Positions 35,872 to 49,170 of a stretch of DNA of 64,000 bases are shown here, one piece after another. The stretch's first letter is position 1. Every line of letters starts with the position of its first letter. Source of the DNA: Golubevia sp. BC0850. Taxonomy: Eukaryota; Basidiomycota; Exobasidiomycetes; Golubeviales; Golubeviaceae. The DNA is taken from NCBI GenBank assembly GCA_012976225.1, contig JAAVVG010000003.1, forward strand, positions 1,116,001 to 1,180,000, read 5' to 3'. A program made the position numbers and the translations under genes. The notes under the pieces are model-generated. The model did no database searches. It was not told the DNA's origin and saw only the letters and a list, made by a program, of their open reading frames with translations.

Positions 35872-38800
35872 ATGGACGATGACGTTCTTGAAATTGATTC
35901 CCCAATGGAAGTTAGTATTCAACTCAGCGACATCTCATTGTTATATCTCTCTCTCTCTGTGTCTCTATCTAACCTTCTCTAATCAACCTTCTCCCTCTCT
36001 CTCTCTCTCTCTCCCCCCCCTCTATCCTCTATCTCTTTGCCTTTCCACCCTCACTTGATTAACTCACAGCATCCAGTTGATCTCTCTGACACTTCAGACA
36101 TAGAAGATTTCAATCTAGACGGTTCACCTTCTGCAGCGTCAATCGCCAGATCCGCCAAACTTCATTCCCAAAGATTAGAAGCTTTAGAATATCCAGAATC
36201 CCTACCATATCAATGTGAAAGCTTGGAAGAATTCGATGGCAGATTGGAAATCGTTTGTAGGAAATTGGTGGAATGTGTTGAGAGTAAGGAGTGAGTATCC
36301 CACAGAGATTAGATACAAGTGGAGGAAAAGTTGAGGTTGAAAGGAGGCGAGCTCATGAAAGAGGTCAAGTGAGAGATTTTGAGTCAATGAAAGTGCTGAG
36401 ATATCGAGCATGAGAGGTGGTAACTAGGTAAACTCGCTCTCCTCTGTTCGCTGATTAGGCCAAGTCCTTCTAATCTTTGATGGAAAACCTTACCAGCTAC
36501 TAACCACCTTTCTCTTCTATCCAAACAAAAAGTTACGACGTTGGCTTAATTCAATGGAACCATAAACTTCAATGTCTTCTATCTCTAAAATAGTGAGTCA
36601 ATCCAACCTTTCCCTCCTCATCCTCCATGAGCTTCTCATCATCTCCCATGTTCTCTCACCCTTTCCCATCTCCCAGTCCTCTCCCCCGTCTTCTCCGAGC
36701 CAAACTAGCACGTCTTTTCTACTCCCTAACTCTACTACCAGGAATGGAAATCCGTCTAATAGATTTATCATCCAAATCTTGCATCTCCTTACTTTCCTCC
36801 AAAAAACGTCTTGACATCAAAGATTTAGTACTTCCTTGGAAACCTCTTTACGATCTATTACAAAAGGAATTGATGGAAAAAGGTAGAAGAACTGGAATGT
36901 CGAACATTAGTAGTAGTCTTTTGGATTTGGCTGAATGTTGTCAGAGATTCTTTGATCCTAATGAAAGTGAGGGGATGTTGAAAGCTATCTTACCGGGATT
37001 AGATGGTGGGAATTTGAATGTGAGTTTCGCTTTTGAGGAGGAGCTGGAAGAGCTTGGGAAGGAGTGGAAATGCTGACCAATGCTTTTGATGTTTCTTCTT
37101 GTAGTCTGTCATTGCTACTCAGGCACTTTTGGTTCATTTCCTTCCAATCAGTCATCCTCAGAGATGGCTGCCTGCTAGTGAGTTCTATCTTTAGTGTTGG
37201 TATTCTAGTCTTGTGGACTCTGACCTCTGCTTCTTTTGTCTTTTCTCTCATTCTTCTACAGTGTTCCGTCTTTGGGAATCCTTCACTTCCTCTCTATTTG
37301 ACGATCAAATGTTAGATCTTCTAGCCAGATTAACTGAGATGCACATTTCAGACCCAACCATTTCATCCTCTCGAAACAAAAGTCATTTCAATGTTGGAAG
37401 ATATTCAGATGAAGTACCTTCAGGAGGCTGGACTCGAGAGAAAAACCGATCTAATTCTTCAGGGAATCTAACTTCAACAAGTAAGATAGATTCAATGGAG
37501 ATCGATGATGGAGAGACCTCAGAGAAACCTTTAAATGGGAAGAAAGATGAAACTCTCAACGGAAAAGAAGAGTGTAACAATGAACTTTGGAATGAGATTG
37601 GGATTTTCACTCAAGATCAATTCTCGTTAATCATGACTAAGTGTTTGAGATCTGCAGGATTGCCAGTCGGATCGAGCAAGGCAGCCAACGCTGCTTTGAT
37701 GGCTCAAAGCAGTACAGTCCGAACAGGTGTTGATGCTGCGACCTCAGATTTAACTCTATCGATGAAGAAACCTACAGATAGACTACATTCTTTCGCAGTT
37801 CTAATCGCTTATTCGATCTCCAAGGATGGAAAGCCTAGTCCAAGTTCAAGCGAATCATCGAAGGTACCAACTGAAAGTAACACCCCTCAAACCGGATCTC
37901 CAAAGCTAGGAGCTAAATCGATTGGTGAAGAGAGAACTTATTTGGGCGGAAGTAAAGCTCTAGATCAACTTGCAAGATTCGTTCAAGCTACTGAAGGTTA
38001 TTTTCATCCTTCAAATTGGGGTCCTTGGCAACTTCAATTGTCAACTTTTGTTCAACATTTGACTTTCGAATTCCTCAAGAGATGTAAAGAAGAGCAGAAA
38101 GAAGATTGCAAGATCCCAGTCTCTTATCGATTAACTCCAGAGATCAAACGAGAATTTGTTCTTGCTTTAAGAACTGTTTGTTTATTATCGATGTTTGGCA
38201 AAGACCCTTTGACGATAGCTAATTCCCAAGCCTCTCTGAAGAGAATGTCAATTCTAGAACCTTCTCTAATTTTCCCTGCAGTTTTGGAAAGATCTTTCAA
38301 CAGTTTAGAGGCTTTGGAGACTACTCATAGAACTACTGCTATCATCACTGCTCTTTCAACGTTAGCAATTCCTTTAATTTCAAGAGAGATTCACCCAAAA
38401 GGTGGAAAGTCGCTGGTTCCTTTACTGCATTTATGTTTACCTGGAATTGACCTCAACGATCCTATGAAGACCATCTCCACTTCGATATTTATATTAGTTG
38501 CTCTTATGACTATCAAGGTTGACGATTTAACCAAGTATGAGAAGTCTTCTGGAGCTGGTTATTCCATGCAAGTGGACGGAGAAGGAGAAAGAGAACTAAC
38601 GAAGGAAGAGGAGGACGATCAACTACGGTTATCTACTTCAGGTTTCGAAGATTGGGCGGTAACTTTCTTCAGAAGAGTTCTAGCTCTATTCGAGGCTTTA
38701 CCTGAAGAAGGTAAAGGAGGTAGAACTGGTGGAAAATCAGAAGAACAAGTCATTAACACCGTCTTAGCGGCTTGTGATTCGGTTTGCAACTCTTTAAGCC

Positions 38801-41800
38801 CGGAACTATTCGATATCACCTTCAAGATCATTTTCGATTATTGTTCTTCGACTGTCTCAGGTCATTCGGTTAGAGTCATCGGTTCTTTAATCTCTTGCTT
38901 CGCTAGAGCGGATTCTAAGAAAGTTCTTGACAAGATCCTTCCAATATGTTCAAGAGAGATCGAGAATGAATTGAACATGGGTGCTTCTTCCAATCGAACT
39001 ACCAACACTTCAATTCCTTTAGCAAGTGATGCATCCTTACATTGGTGGTTATCAGTCCTCAACGGTGCTATGTCTTACTCTGGAGCTGAACTTCTCAATC
39101 ACAAACCTACCATCATCCCTCTATTTCAGTTGCTGACCAAGAGTTGTAAAACTGAAAGAGGTTATAATTTCGGTTCGAGGTTGATTCAAAGAGCCATCAC
39201 CACTTTGATTTCGATTTATCCAATGGAGCAGAGATTTGTCAATAAGAAGGAATGGGACAGTCAAGAATTCAAAGAGAATAGTCATTTACATTGGGGTAAA
39301 CTTTACAAATGCAAAGAGGTTGAAATCGAATGGCATCTGCCGAGTGATGAAGAAATTGAATTTGCCTTGGAGATCTTGGAGAAAGTGGTGGAACCTACTC
39401 TTAAGGACTTTGAAGGTCTGTTGGAAAATGGAAGGGTCAGAGAAAAGGTTTGGGTGAGTACAGAAAGAGGATCGAGAGCTGGACTCGGGGATGATAGACT
39501 TGTCAAGCATCCGATTTTTAACCCCATCTTTTGTTTCTCATCTCTCGCTCTTTCAGTCAAACGACTTCTGCCGAAATCTTTACGTTATCCGAACAACGTG
39601 GTCTGCCATTCCCAACCTGATCGACATCAAGGAACAAGGTGGAGGAGCTCCGGCTATGGATGCAGGAGACGAAGTTCCAGAGTTCATCGAACCACCTCCG
39701 AGGTTCAAATCTGGCTTCATCCTTTCAGATCCTTCCGATGCACGCTACCAGAAAGTCGAGGCTTTCCGTTCTCGTGTCGGAGTGGCCCTAGAGAAAGCAG
39801 CTCAATCAACTCAAGACTCGGACGCCGAAGACCAAATCGATGCCACGAAGCTTTTGATTCGAGCCATCAGAACCTACATGACAGTCTACTCTTTCAACTC
39901 CGATGACTACAAAGCTCACTCCAGATCTCTGGCCTTCTATCGTCAAATCACAAAGCTCTACGCAAAGCAGAAAGAATTCCCAAGAGTTCTTTGGCTAAGA
40001 AGGGCAGCTTTCTATCATAGCTCTAGAGCCAGATTGAACAGCTTCCATCGCAAGAGATCTCCTCTAGATGACAAGTTGATCTCTCACATCTTGGAACTCT
40101 CACTCTCAAATTACGTCGGAATTAGGAAGACAGCTCAAAGCTCTTTCGACAGTATCTCTCAACATTACGATGGAACTAGAATGCTATCTCTGCCGAAGCT
40201 CTTAGATAACGTCAAGATTGGTGTCGAAGATGATAGAATGAAGGGAGCTTTATACGTCCTCGGATCAAAAGCCATGTCCAACTTGGCTATCGTCGATTCA
40301 AGATTTTCAACTCCTTACATTACTGCTCTTCTACGCGCTCAACATCACTCTAAACCTTCAATTCAGAAACTAGTCAGAGGAGTTATCAACGACTTCGTTA
40401 TTCGATTCCCAGAACCTGCAGTCTTGAAATCCAAGATTGACTCTCCTTCTTTGAACGAAGCAGCTCAACTTCTGAGGAAAGGGTTAAGTGAAGAGTTCCA
40501 GTCTTCTGATGCTGCTCTTCTAGCTCAAGTAATTGGGAAGAGAGAAGATAGAACTTCAAGAGTTAATCAACTTCACAGTGAATTAGTCCCTCAAGTGTTA
40601 GCGACTGCAAGGTCCGAATCTACTCATTGGGCCTTCTCAATCTTCGCTGCAAGACTTCTCAGAGCTCTAGTCAGAAAGGATCAGCCTTTGAGCGAAGAAC
40701 CTGCAAAGTATCTCACTGAACAAGTGATCTCTGAAAATCCTCAAATGAGACGTTACGCTCAAGCTGCTTTGACGAAGATCCTCTATTTCATCAAGTTGAG
40801 AACTTTTTGCAAGAGTGACGACGCTTTACTTCAATCTCAATCTACCAATCCTCTCAAACACTCGGAAGACCTACCAGTTCCAGTACCGAAATCTTGGACC
40901 GAAGATCATCTAGCAAAGTTTGCTAAACCTTTGGAACAAGACTCGAAGCTGAGGGACAAATCTTCTCAAGGTTGGTTGGTATGGGGAGAGAAAGATCCTT
41001 ACTACGAAGTTCCGCCTCAAGAGAACTCTCAAGCCTTTGAATGGGATCCAGCGTCGAAGCCAGCTTTCGATTCGGTCAAGGAAATCGTTTCTTCACAGGA
41101 ATGGTGGGATGACTTCTTCAGACATCTCTCTACTGAGAAGGAAAGAGATTATATTGCTGCAGAACAGATTAATTTAGTGAAATCTCTATTCCAGATTTAT
41201 GGCCCTTGTCTGCTTCCTCTAGTCACCTCAAAGATCGAAGAATACATCTCAGAAAGAGATAGACACAAACATAGAGCTGCTGCTGAGATGATTTCTGGAA
41301 TTTACAGAGGTTCAAAGCATTGGCCGATGAAATTCCAAACTGAATTATGGGAGTGGCTGTCCTCTCTTTTACCAAAGATCTTCAAAGCTGTTACGTGAGT
41401 GGATAAAATGGTTTGTGCTGTTCATCGTTCTTGATTTATTCTGACCTCACTGACTCTCCTCTGCCCCTTCTTCTCCCTTGAAAGTCCTGACGGTCAAGCA
41501 AGTTGGCAGATGGCAGTAGAGTACATCTTGCAGCATAGAGATCCCAGAAGAGCTATGCCTTTAGTCGATTACGTTGTCAACGCTGCTAAGGAAACTCTAG
41601 ATAAGGACACTTGTGGAATCAGTCCTTGGGAACAAGCGAAGTCTCAGAATCTACTTAGAGGTGCTTTAATTGCTCTAAACGTCAAGTTCACTCCTTGGTC
41701 AGATGAGTTCATCAATCTTTACGTTCAAAACTTCGATCATTCTTATGCTGAGGTTAGGAGTGTTTTAAGTGAAAGTTTGGCAGATTTGGAACTTTTAACT

Positions 41801-43043
41801 CTCAACCCTTCGTTTGGTAGCGTAGAGGAATTCTTGAAAGCTTGTGGGAACGGAAATGGTTCCTTGCTTGCCAGACCTGAAATGTATCGAATGAGGTTAG
41901 AGAATTTGTCAAGAGATCTGAAGAAATGGAGAGAGGAAAGAATCCCTACTTTTCAAGGGACTTCTCAATAGTAAGTTCTGCTTCAGGAAGAAACAAGCAA
42001 TCCACAAACGAAGCTGACTTTTCAATTTCTTTGTTTTCCTTTGCGTGTTTCCTTCTCCACAGTGATCGAGCCGCTCTCACCTCTCTGCTTTACATCTCGA
42101 CTACTCTTGGAGATCACAGAAACAGTGCTTTAGCGTCTCAAGTCATAAAATTCCTTCCAGATATCTTCTCTATGCTGGAGCTTCACGACAATCAAGAGCT
42201 CTCGAAAACTGCAAGAGCGGTTTTGACGAAGGTCTCGACCTACAACTTCCCTTCGGAATCGGTAGCTCCTTTAGTCAGAGAGATCCTCAAGATCATCAGA
42301 GAATCGACCGATTCTTGGAGAGCTAGATTGGATGCCTTGCCTGTGCTTCAAGTTGTTTACTTTCAAAAGTGAGTCTCAAACGTGTGGTTGAGGGTTTCTT
42401 GAGGATTTTATGACCTGACTACATCCCTCTCCCATCATTTCTACACTCCAGCCTATTCCATCTTTCTCCTCCGCTCATTCAAGAAATCATTGAACTTCTT
42501 TTCTCTCTTCTTCGAGATCCTCATCTCGAAGTCAGAGAGATGTCGTCGACAACTCTGAGTGGAATCGTCAGATGTTCTCAACGTCATCTAATCCGAACTC
42601 TCAAGAAAAGGTTTACCGACACCGTCATCTCAACAAGGTTACCGAAAAGAGGACAGCCAAACTACCAAGAGAAGCTAGTCACTCTTCATTCTGGAATTCT
42701 AGGTGCTAGCGCTCTGTTGGCCGCTTTCCCTTACGAGGTTCCAGATTGGATGCCTTCTCTTATCTGCGAAACAGTTGCTCAGCATACAGACGATCCAGTA
42801 CCCATCCTGACTACCGTTAGAAAGGCTGCTGCTGATTTCAAGAGAACTCACCAAGACACTTGGACTGAGGATCAACATCGCTTCGATTCGGATCAATTGC
42901 AGGAGGTGAGTTTTGCGTCAGAACATGTTCTGATAAGCGGGAGAGAGCTCCTCCAGAACTTCTTCTGACTTCTTTTTTGAATTCTTACACCATCTCCTCA
43001 GGTCAACGACTGGACGACAGGTAGAGCTGACTACTTCGCTTGA
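35872..43043 (+). CDS. BLM10: Proteasome activator Blm10/PA200
   Basis: Eleven exons give 2017 aa: 35872-35910, 36070-36290, 36533-36592, 36677-37019, 37105-37177, 37262-39453, 39557-41394, 41485-41970, 42063-42368, 42452-42905, 43002-43043. Size and blocks match Blm10/PA200: LPRLLRAKLARLFYSLTLLP, FVQATEGYFHPSNWGPW and FSNDDYK-type repeats near RAIRTYMTVYSFNSDDYKAH. LGDHRNSALASQVIKFLPDI follows, and HEAT-like helices run throughout. It caps the 20S proteasome in nucleus and cytosol and stimulates peptide hydrolysis. Two long Ser/Thr/Pro-rich disordered inserts lie near residues 280-330 and 400-430. The last residues are DYFA; Blm10 and PA200 normally end in YYA, which inserts in an alpha-ring pocket. 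CT repeats followed by a C8 run (about 35993-36018) lie in intron 1. Confidence 0.95.
35993..36018. repeat. CT microsatellite plus C8 run
   Basis: A (CT)n tract directly followed by eight C, within BLM10 intron 1 upstream of the acceptor at 36069. It may serve as an extended polypyrimidine tract and is likely length-polymorphic. Confidence 0.7.
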
Positions 43044-43614
43044 TTAGACCTCCTTTTGTTTCCACTCAGCCTGTACTTTTTGGTCAAGTACCCATTTTCC
43101 GTCTCGATTACTCAAACTCTGTAAATAGAATACATGTGCCTTTCAACCATCGCATCCAGCAAATGAAATCAAATCATTCTCGTGAAGAAGCTGCAAATGG
43201 GTTCTAGTGAAGAGGGGGAGGGCGAGATAGTTGGAAGCTTGGAAGAAGGGTATGAGTGGGAGAGGGAACTAGAGATAGGGTCGGGGTAGAATCGAAGGTT
43301 CAAGAAGAGCGCTCAGAGATCGAACGTCAAAATGCTGGGAAGAGACCGAGGTTCACTACTTGAAGAAAGTGCGAGCTCTGAAATATTTGAATACATTCTG
43401 AGAGTCTGTACCCGTTTGTGACGACGTGTTGTTCCTACAAGCAGAACATCACAATGATCCGAGTCGCAACCAAATGAAGATTGTCTCCCGTGAGGGTCTG
43501 ACACGAATCTATTCGAAAGATGTTCAACAAGACAGTCACAAATACATTTTGAATAGGAAACCATGAAAGAGGTATATCTTTGACTCCCTACCTACACTCT
43601 CTCTTCTTCCACTC
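43044..43614. other. Convergent intergenic region
   Basis: 3' flanks of BLM10 (+) and the dynein gene (-). An open minus frame at 43313-43564 has no recognisable feature. Confidence 0.4.
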
Positions 43615-46600
43615 TTAGGCAGCTCTCAAAGCGACGGCCCTCTTCGAAACGTGAGATCCTTCTAGCCCTCTCGCAGTCGGAAGCTTGATTCTAAACAAAC
43701 TTGAGCTACGATCCGCGTTGAGGTAGAGGGTGATTGGAGCGGAAGAAGGAGGATTGCTAGAACTTGAATTCGTATCCGCTGTCAACCAAACCAGAGAGGA
43801 AGGTCCGAGAGAGACGGTGGATCCATCGTTTAGAGAGACGCAAGCGTTCATCCAATCTGCTCCTTCGAGCTTGAGACCTGGGTAGTCAAGCAAACAGTGA
43901 AACGTGTCAGATTCGAGAAACGAAGCAAAAGTCAACAGCCATTGGAAACATCTCTCCTGTACTCACCTAGCAAAACGAAGCCACTTTCAGCTCTACCTCC
44001 ATCGTTGACTCTCAACTCTAACTTCAGATTTTCAAGACTGACGCTAGTCTTGTGGGCAACAGCTTGACGAGTAGCAGTCAGATAAGCTCCAGGAGCGAAG
44101 AGCAAACCTAGTTGAACTTGGAACTTTTCGAACTTGTCTTCTTTCGAGATTGATTCCAACTGTGCCAGCCTAGAGATGAGATCTGAGACCCAAAGATTCA
44201 AAGACATTGCTTTCGGTACTGCATATTGAAGCCAGCTTCGAGGGATGACACCTGCAGCGAGGAAGGAGGGGGAAAATTAGTTAGCAAACGCGAATTAAAA
44301 GCACCAGAGAAACTTGCGATCTTACTCACCTTTTGGGAGGTCGTTGAGCAATACTCGGTTGTGGTTCGTCTGGCGAGCTTCTCCGTCACAGACTGCAATC
44401 ACCTCTTCAAGGTCAGAGCGAACTGTCTTGAGGAGAGAAGACCCAGTCCTGTGCTCTCTCGCCCAGAATCTGTGGAGAGAAGAAAAGGACAGAGGCATCA
44501 GCTTTTCGTATTCGCTCGGCGGAATCAGGATGTACCAGACGATTCAAAGAAACTCACCTATAGAGAGGATCCGTCACACTATTCGAGTCTTCCGACAATT
44601 TTCCTAAACGTTTTGGAAGAGCATTAATCCATTCGGTAGCGTTCACCTTCAAAGCCTTCATCCAAGCAGGTTGAGAATTGACATCAGCCGACTTCTTCGC
44701 TTCGTTGGAAGTAGTTACGGTTTCATCGTCATCAGCCAACTGTCTCATTCTGACCAACTTGTTCAGCAGACTCGATCCTTCAGCAGTAGCTATGACTCTC
44801 TCAGCAGTCGGCGGCAAAGCTAACCATTGAGGAGGCTGTTGATCAGGCAAAGCGTTAACCCAACCTAGATATTGATCGATCTTGGTTCCTTCAGGAGCTA
44901 TTAATTGATCCTCAAGTTCCATCTTGACCATGCTTGAGTCTGGATCCATGTTGCTTGAAGGAGCTCCGTTGACGTGCGGTGAAGGAGCTAGAGAGAAACC
45001 AGCTTCATAAGCAGTTGGAGTAAAGATCGAGTCGACGAAAGAATCCAACAGAAGTTGATCGGCATCGTTGTCGATCTTGCCTCCGTAGACAGATTGTTTG
45101 AGTAGAGATCTGAGAGCGTCCCAAGGAATGGATTGAGGATCGATGTTCGACTTCCCCTTTGCTGTTCTGTTCAACCAAGCTTCGATAGTATCCAAAGCAG
45201 TTTCAGCGTCTGAATCGTTAAACTCGAAGGACTTACTCCAACCCAAAGGAGTGTATCGCAATCTTTCCGTTAGAGTAGCATGGAAGAAAGAGAGAAGGAA
45301 GAAAAGCCGTCCAGCTTCGACAGGAGCTTTCTGGAGTCTTGAAGGAGAGATTCCCTTTAACGAATCTAAAATGTTGGCTTTCAATCCTGGAGGAGGTTCA
45401 TTCATAAGAATTCTGCTAGCTCTTAAGAAATTTACTGGAATGATAGGATTTGTTTCCATAGTCAAGAATAATCTGAAGTTTTTGTTTGAATTCAATGAAA
45501 GCATCTTCTTTTCGAGTTGAGATAACCAAGATGGAGCTAAGTGAACGTTCTTCAATAAAACCCAAGATCCAGTTCTTGATCCACTTGCGATGGCTTGATC
45601 CGCTAGAGTGAAACCTTCTTGAGATCCCATAGCTACAGAGACGCATTTGGCATTGGTCACTTTGACTAAATTGTCTACTCTGAAGGAGGCATCAAATCCA
45701 GGAACTGAGCAAAGCGCCACTGGAGTGCTTGGTCCAACCTCATCGGCGACGACAGATCCGAGATCGTAAGCAGTTTCCGAGAGAACGTCAGATCCGAAGA
45801 CTTTGTTGACCAAAGTGGCCATGGCTGGAACCAATCGGTCTGGACGTAGGCACTTGATGACCAAGAGCCTTCGAACCAGCTCGGTGAGATCTGGACGAGG
45901 AAAGAGAGGCGCGGGTTCAGAAGAGAAAGATTGTGAGCACTGGTGGCAACGACACCAGCAACAAGATAGAAGATACTCACCGCTTTCGCTAGCTTCCCAA
46001 ACTTGAGGCACGCTCTTCTCAGGAGCAGAAGCCGTCAAGAACTCTTCCCAAACATCCTCTTCCTCTTCATCTCTCAGACTTGCTTCCAAGCCTTTCAGCG
46101 CCGCAACTCTACTGAAAGCCTTCAGTCTCCTTTTCTGTTCCGCATCTAGCTTTGCCATGACTCCTTCTTCCTCTTGACTAGTAGCAGCATTCAACTTCTC
46201 CCCAGCAGCAATGGCCGGAGCGTCCCCACCTTCCAACAAGAATTCAAATTCAGCTCCTTCCAAAGCGTCTCTATTCTTCTGATCTCCAGCTTCTCTGACT
46301 GCAACTTGAGCCAAGAGAGTAGCAAGGACAATATGATCTTTATGAGCCAAAGCTCTTGAAGTTCTTTTGTAAACATTGAGGAACAAATCTCTTGTGAGGA
46401 TTTCGAGTCTTTTCTTTGGATCCGTTATTCCATTCAGATTTGGATTCCTTCTCAAGACGAAATCGAAGATGTCGAGGAAAAACTTGAGGGAGAACTGGTA
46501 GAAATGAGAGACCAAAGAAAGTTGATCTAGGATGAAGAAGATTGAAGAACAGCTTTTAGATAACGAGACGTATTCTGAAGTAACGGTTTCGACTTCATCC

Positions 46601-49170
46601 ATGATCTTGTCTGTTTCTTGAACCTTCAAAGTGACTTCTCCAGCTTCTTTCTTGAGAGTTTCTAGGGTATCAATGACCTTATCGTCATCTAGAATGTTTC
46701 CAGTTGATTCATTCAAAGCATTTAATAAAGATTTCTCCAAGAACCTTAACCTTAATCTGAATTCACCTTGCAGTTTCATTAAGTCTGTTCTTTTCTTGTC
46801 CGTATCTGGCCTTTCAGTCTTGAGAACTTGATCCAAACTCTGAGATTGTAAACTTTCTCTGGTCATCGTGAAATTGACGAAGGTTACTCTTGAGCAGATA
46901 TCCGGAGTGAATTCAACACTGGGATCTCTAGTAGATAGGAACATGTTGAAACTTGGAGAGAAATCGATTTCTTGAGAACCCAATCTAATCAAAACTCTTC
47001 CACCGGTTCTTCTGAGTTCTTTGTTCAGCACTGGATTCAGAATTGGATCTAAACGTTCGACGTCTTGGATCAGAAGCGGATTACCAAAACGTAAAGCTGA
47101 TTCTAGTTGTTTGAGGAAAGCTTCATCCAGGAAAGAAGTCACAGTTAGTTTCCGATCTTTGTATTCGTTTATTAAGAATTGAGTTGCTTGACCTGAAGGA
47201 TCAATGATCAGTGGATATCTTTGGAATCTCTTTAGCATGATAGCATTTTCTGTTGAAAGATTATCTGCAGGAAGGTTCTTGGATTGCCAATCCAACCTAT
47301 TGTCAGCAGTACTAAGATAATCACTGAAGCTTAATTCAGGCTTGAATTTGATTCCTTGAGATTCTAGATGATCCGTCCAGCCATTCCATAAACCTTCTCT
47401 GTAAGCTTGATCAAAGAACCCGGCGTAAGCAAGAAAAGCGGCTGATAGTAAAGCGTCTCCAACGATAGTTGACATCTGCTGATCGAAAGTCTTCGATCCT
47501 TCATCCCATCTCTCCTTCTCACTCGAAAGACTTTCCAAGAGCTGAATAGATCTATCGACTCTCTTCTGAACTCTCTCCATTTCAGATTTGATAGCTTGAG
47601 TCTCAGAAATGAGCGCTGCATATTCATCTTTGTACCTTGAAATCGATTCTTCTAATTGACCAATCATTTCAACGATATGCTTAGCTTGATCTTTAGTCTC
47701 TTGAGCTTGATTTTCTAAGGAATCGACTTCAGCCCTTAGGGGACCTACTCTGTCTAAAATGTCAGAGAAGGAAACTTGAGCCATAACCCATTTAGCTAAA
47801 GGGCCACAAGCTTTTGAAGCTCTATTGATTACTTCAAAAGTATAATCTGGTTTATTCAAATATTCTTTGTTGACCTTATCTCTCAAACTTTTGGTTAAAC
47901 TCTTGTCAGTATCGAAATTGACAATCGAAGTGATGAAATCATCTCTTCTAATGACTGCTTGAACATCTTTCCAACTCGAGATCTTGTGCCCTAGAACGAT
48001 ACAAATCGATTCCATAGCATTCTTGACTGCTGAAGGTGGATTTCCCATAGATCTGACTTCTGTTAATTGTTGTTTCTTAATGTTCGAAACTGAGGCTTGA
48101 GCTTCTTGAACTGCTGGTTCTGCGTTTGCTAAATCTGCCATGACTACTTCTCTTCTTTCTGAGATTTCAGATTCTTGCTTCTCTAAAGCTGATTGGATTC
48201 CTATTGAAGCTGTCTTTTGTTCTTCGGCTGACTTTTGATCTAAGACCATTCGTTGCAGCTTTTCATTGGCTTCAGAGTTCTTGGCCTCTAGTTGAGTTCG
48301 TTTCACAGCTAGGGATTTCTGTAGATCTGAAACTGCGTCGACCTGAGAGGGTGGAGGAGAGAGGGGAAGTCGTGAGATTAGAGAGGGATCGCGAAGGTGT
48401 CCTGGAACGAGCTAAGACTCACTGTCTCTCGAAGTTTGTCTAATCCAACATTCAAGTGTCTTTGTTCTTCCTCCAGACCTTCTCTCTTCTCATTGCTGAG
48501 GGCGACGTCTGTGGGAGAGGGGCGAGGGTTGGAAAGACAAGAGGTCGGTCGAGGGAGATGATGAGCAATTTATCGTTCTAGCAATTATTGTCTGACGTAA
48601 CAGTATCTAATCCCTTTGTGTTTGAGCAGCAGGCTCCAAATCAGCGACAATCTCTTGAGGATGGAGGAGGTAGTCCACAGAGATGAAGCTGAGGCTTGTT
48701 CACCATCGCAGCCCTGCAATATGTACCCTTCCGCTGACCCTCATCTGAAGTGAGAATCAGAATCTCAAGATAGAACTTCACGCTTTCCTTGTTTCCTACT
48801 CTCGTTTCCAAGCTGCTCTGGAAGTAAATGCTCTCTCCCTGTTGTTCTCTCCTCCTATCTTCCTAAGTTCTTCTCTCCCTCTCTCGAACCTCGCTCTTGC
48901 TACACTCCTCGGCCCCTAATGTTACTCACAATGACCTATGAGATCCAGAAACCCTCTAGGACCAAGCTGTAACCTCCTTCCCTGCCTCCTCTTCAATCTT
49001 TCAGCAGCAGTGTAGACTGAGAAGTGAATATGGACCAAAGCTTGAATGGCTTGTTGACCTGAAGGACCCAGATCTAGGGTGGAAGTCATTTCTGAAGCTA
49101 CTGTCAAATAGGCAGAAGGAGACCAATCTCCAGCTGCTTTCAGCTGAGTAGAAGGAGTTGCGACTGGCAT
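43615..49170 (-). CDS. Cytoplasmic dynein heavy chain, C-terminal half as a separate gene
   Basis: Seven exons (49170-48930, 48508-48423, 48342-45981, 45890-44558, 44469-44330, 44251-43967, 43877-43615) give 1569 aa. The protein starts in the C-terminal part of AAA4 ([40 protein letters not shown]). It then has the stalk coiled coil ([17 protein letters not shown]), the microtubule-binding domain ([40 protein letters not shown]), AAA5, AAA6 ([20 protein letters not shown]) and the C-terminal domain. The tail, linker and the AAA1-AAA4 ATP sites are missing; no dynein-like frame lies upstream to the next gene, and an in-frame TAG sits 12 nt before the ATG. This matches the split heavy chain known from Ustilago (dyn1/dyn2) and Schizophyllum, so this is the dyn2-type half. 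The intron at 45891-45980 is 90 nt and stop-free in frame. Confidence 0.9.

Noticed and set aside
37213-39906. 897-codon ORF as a stand-alone gene
   Set aside because: It is mainly exon 6 of BLM10; the start lies in intron 5 and the end reads past the donor at 39454 in the wrong frame.
48540-48605. C/D-box-like motifs (GATGATGA ... CTGA) in dynein intron 1
   Set aside because: The spacing of about 35 nt is too short for a C/D snoRNA, it is on the strand opposite to the host transcript, and no terminal stem is present.
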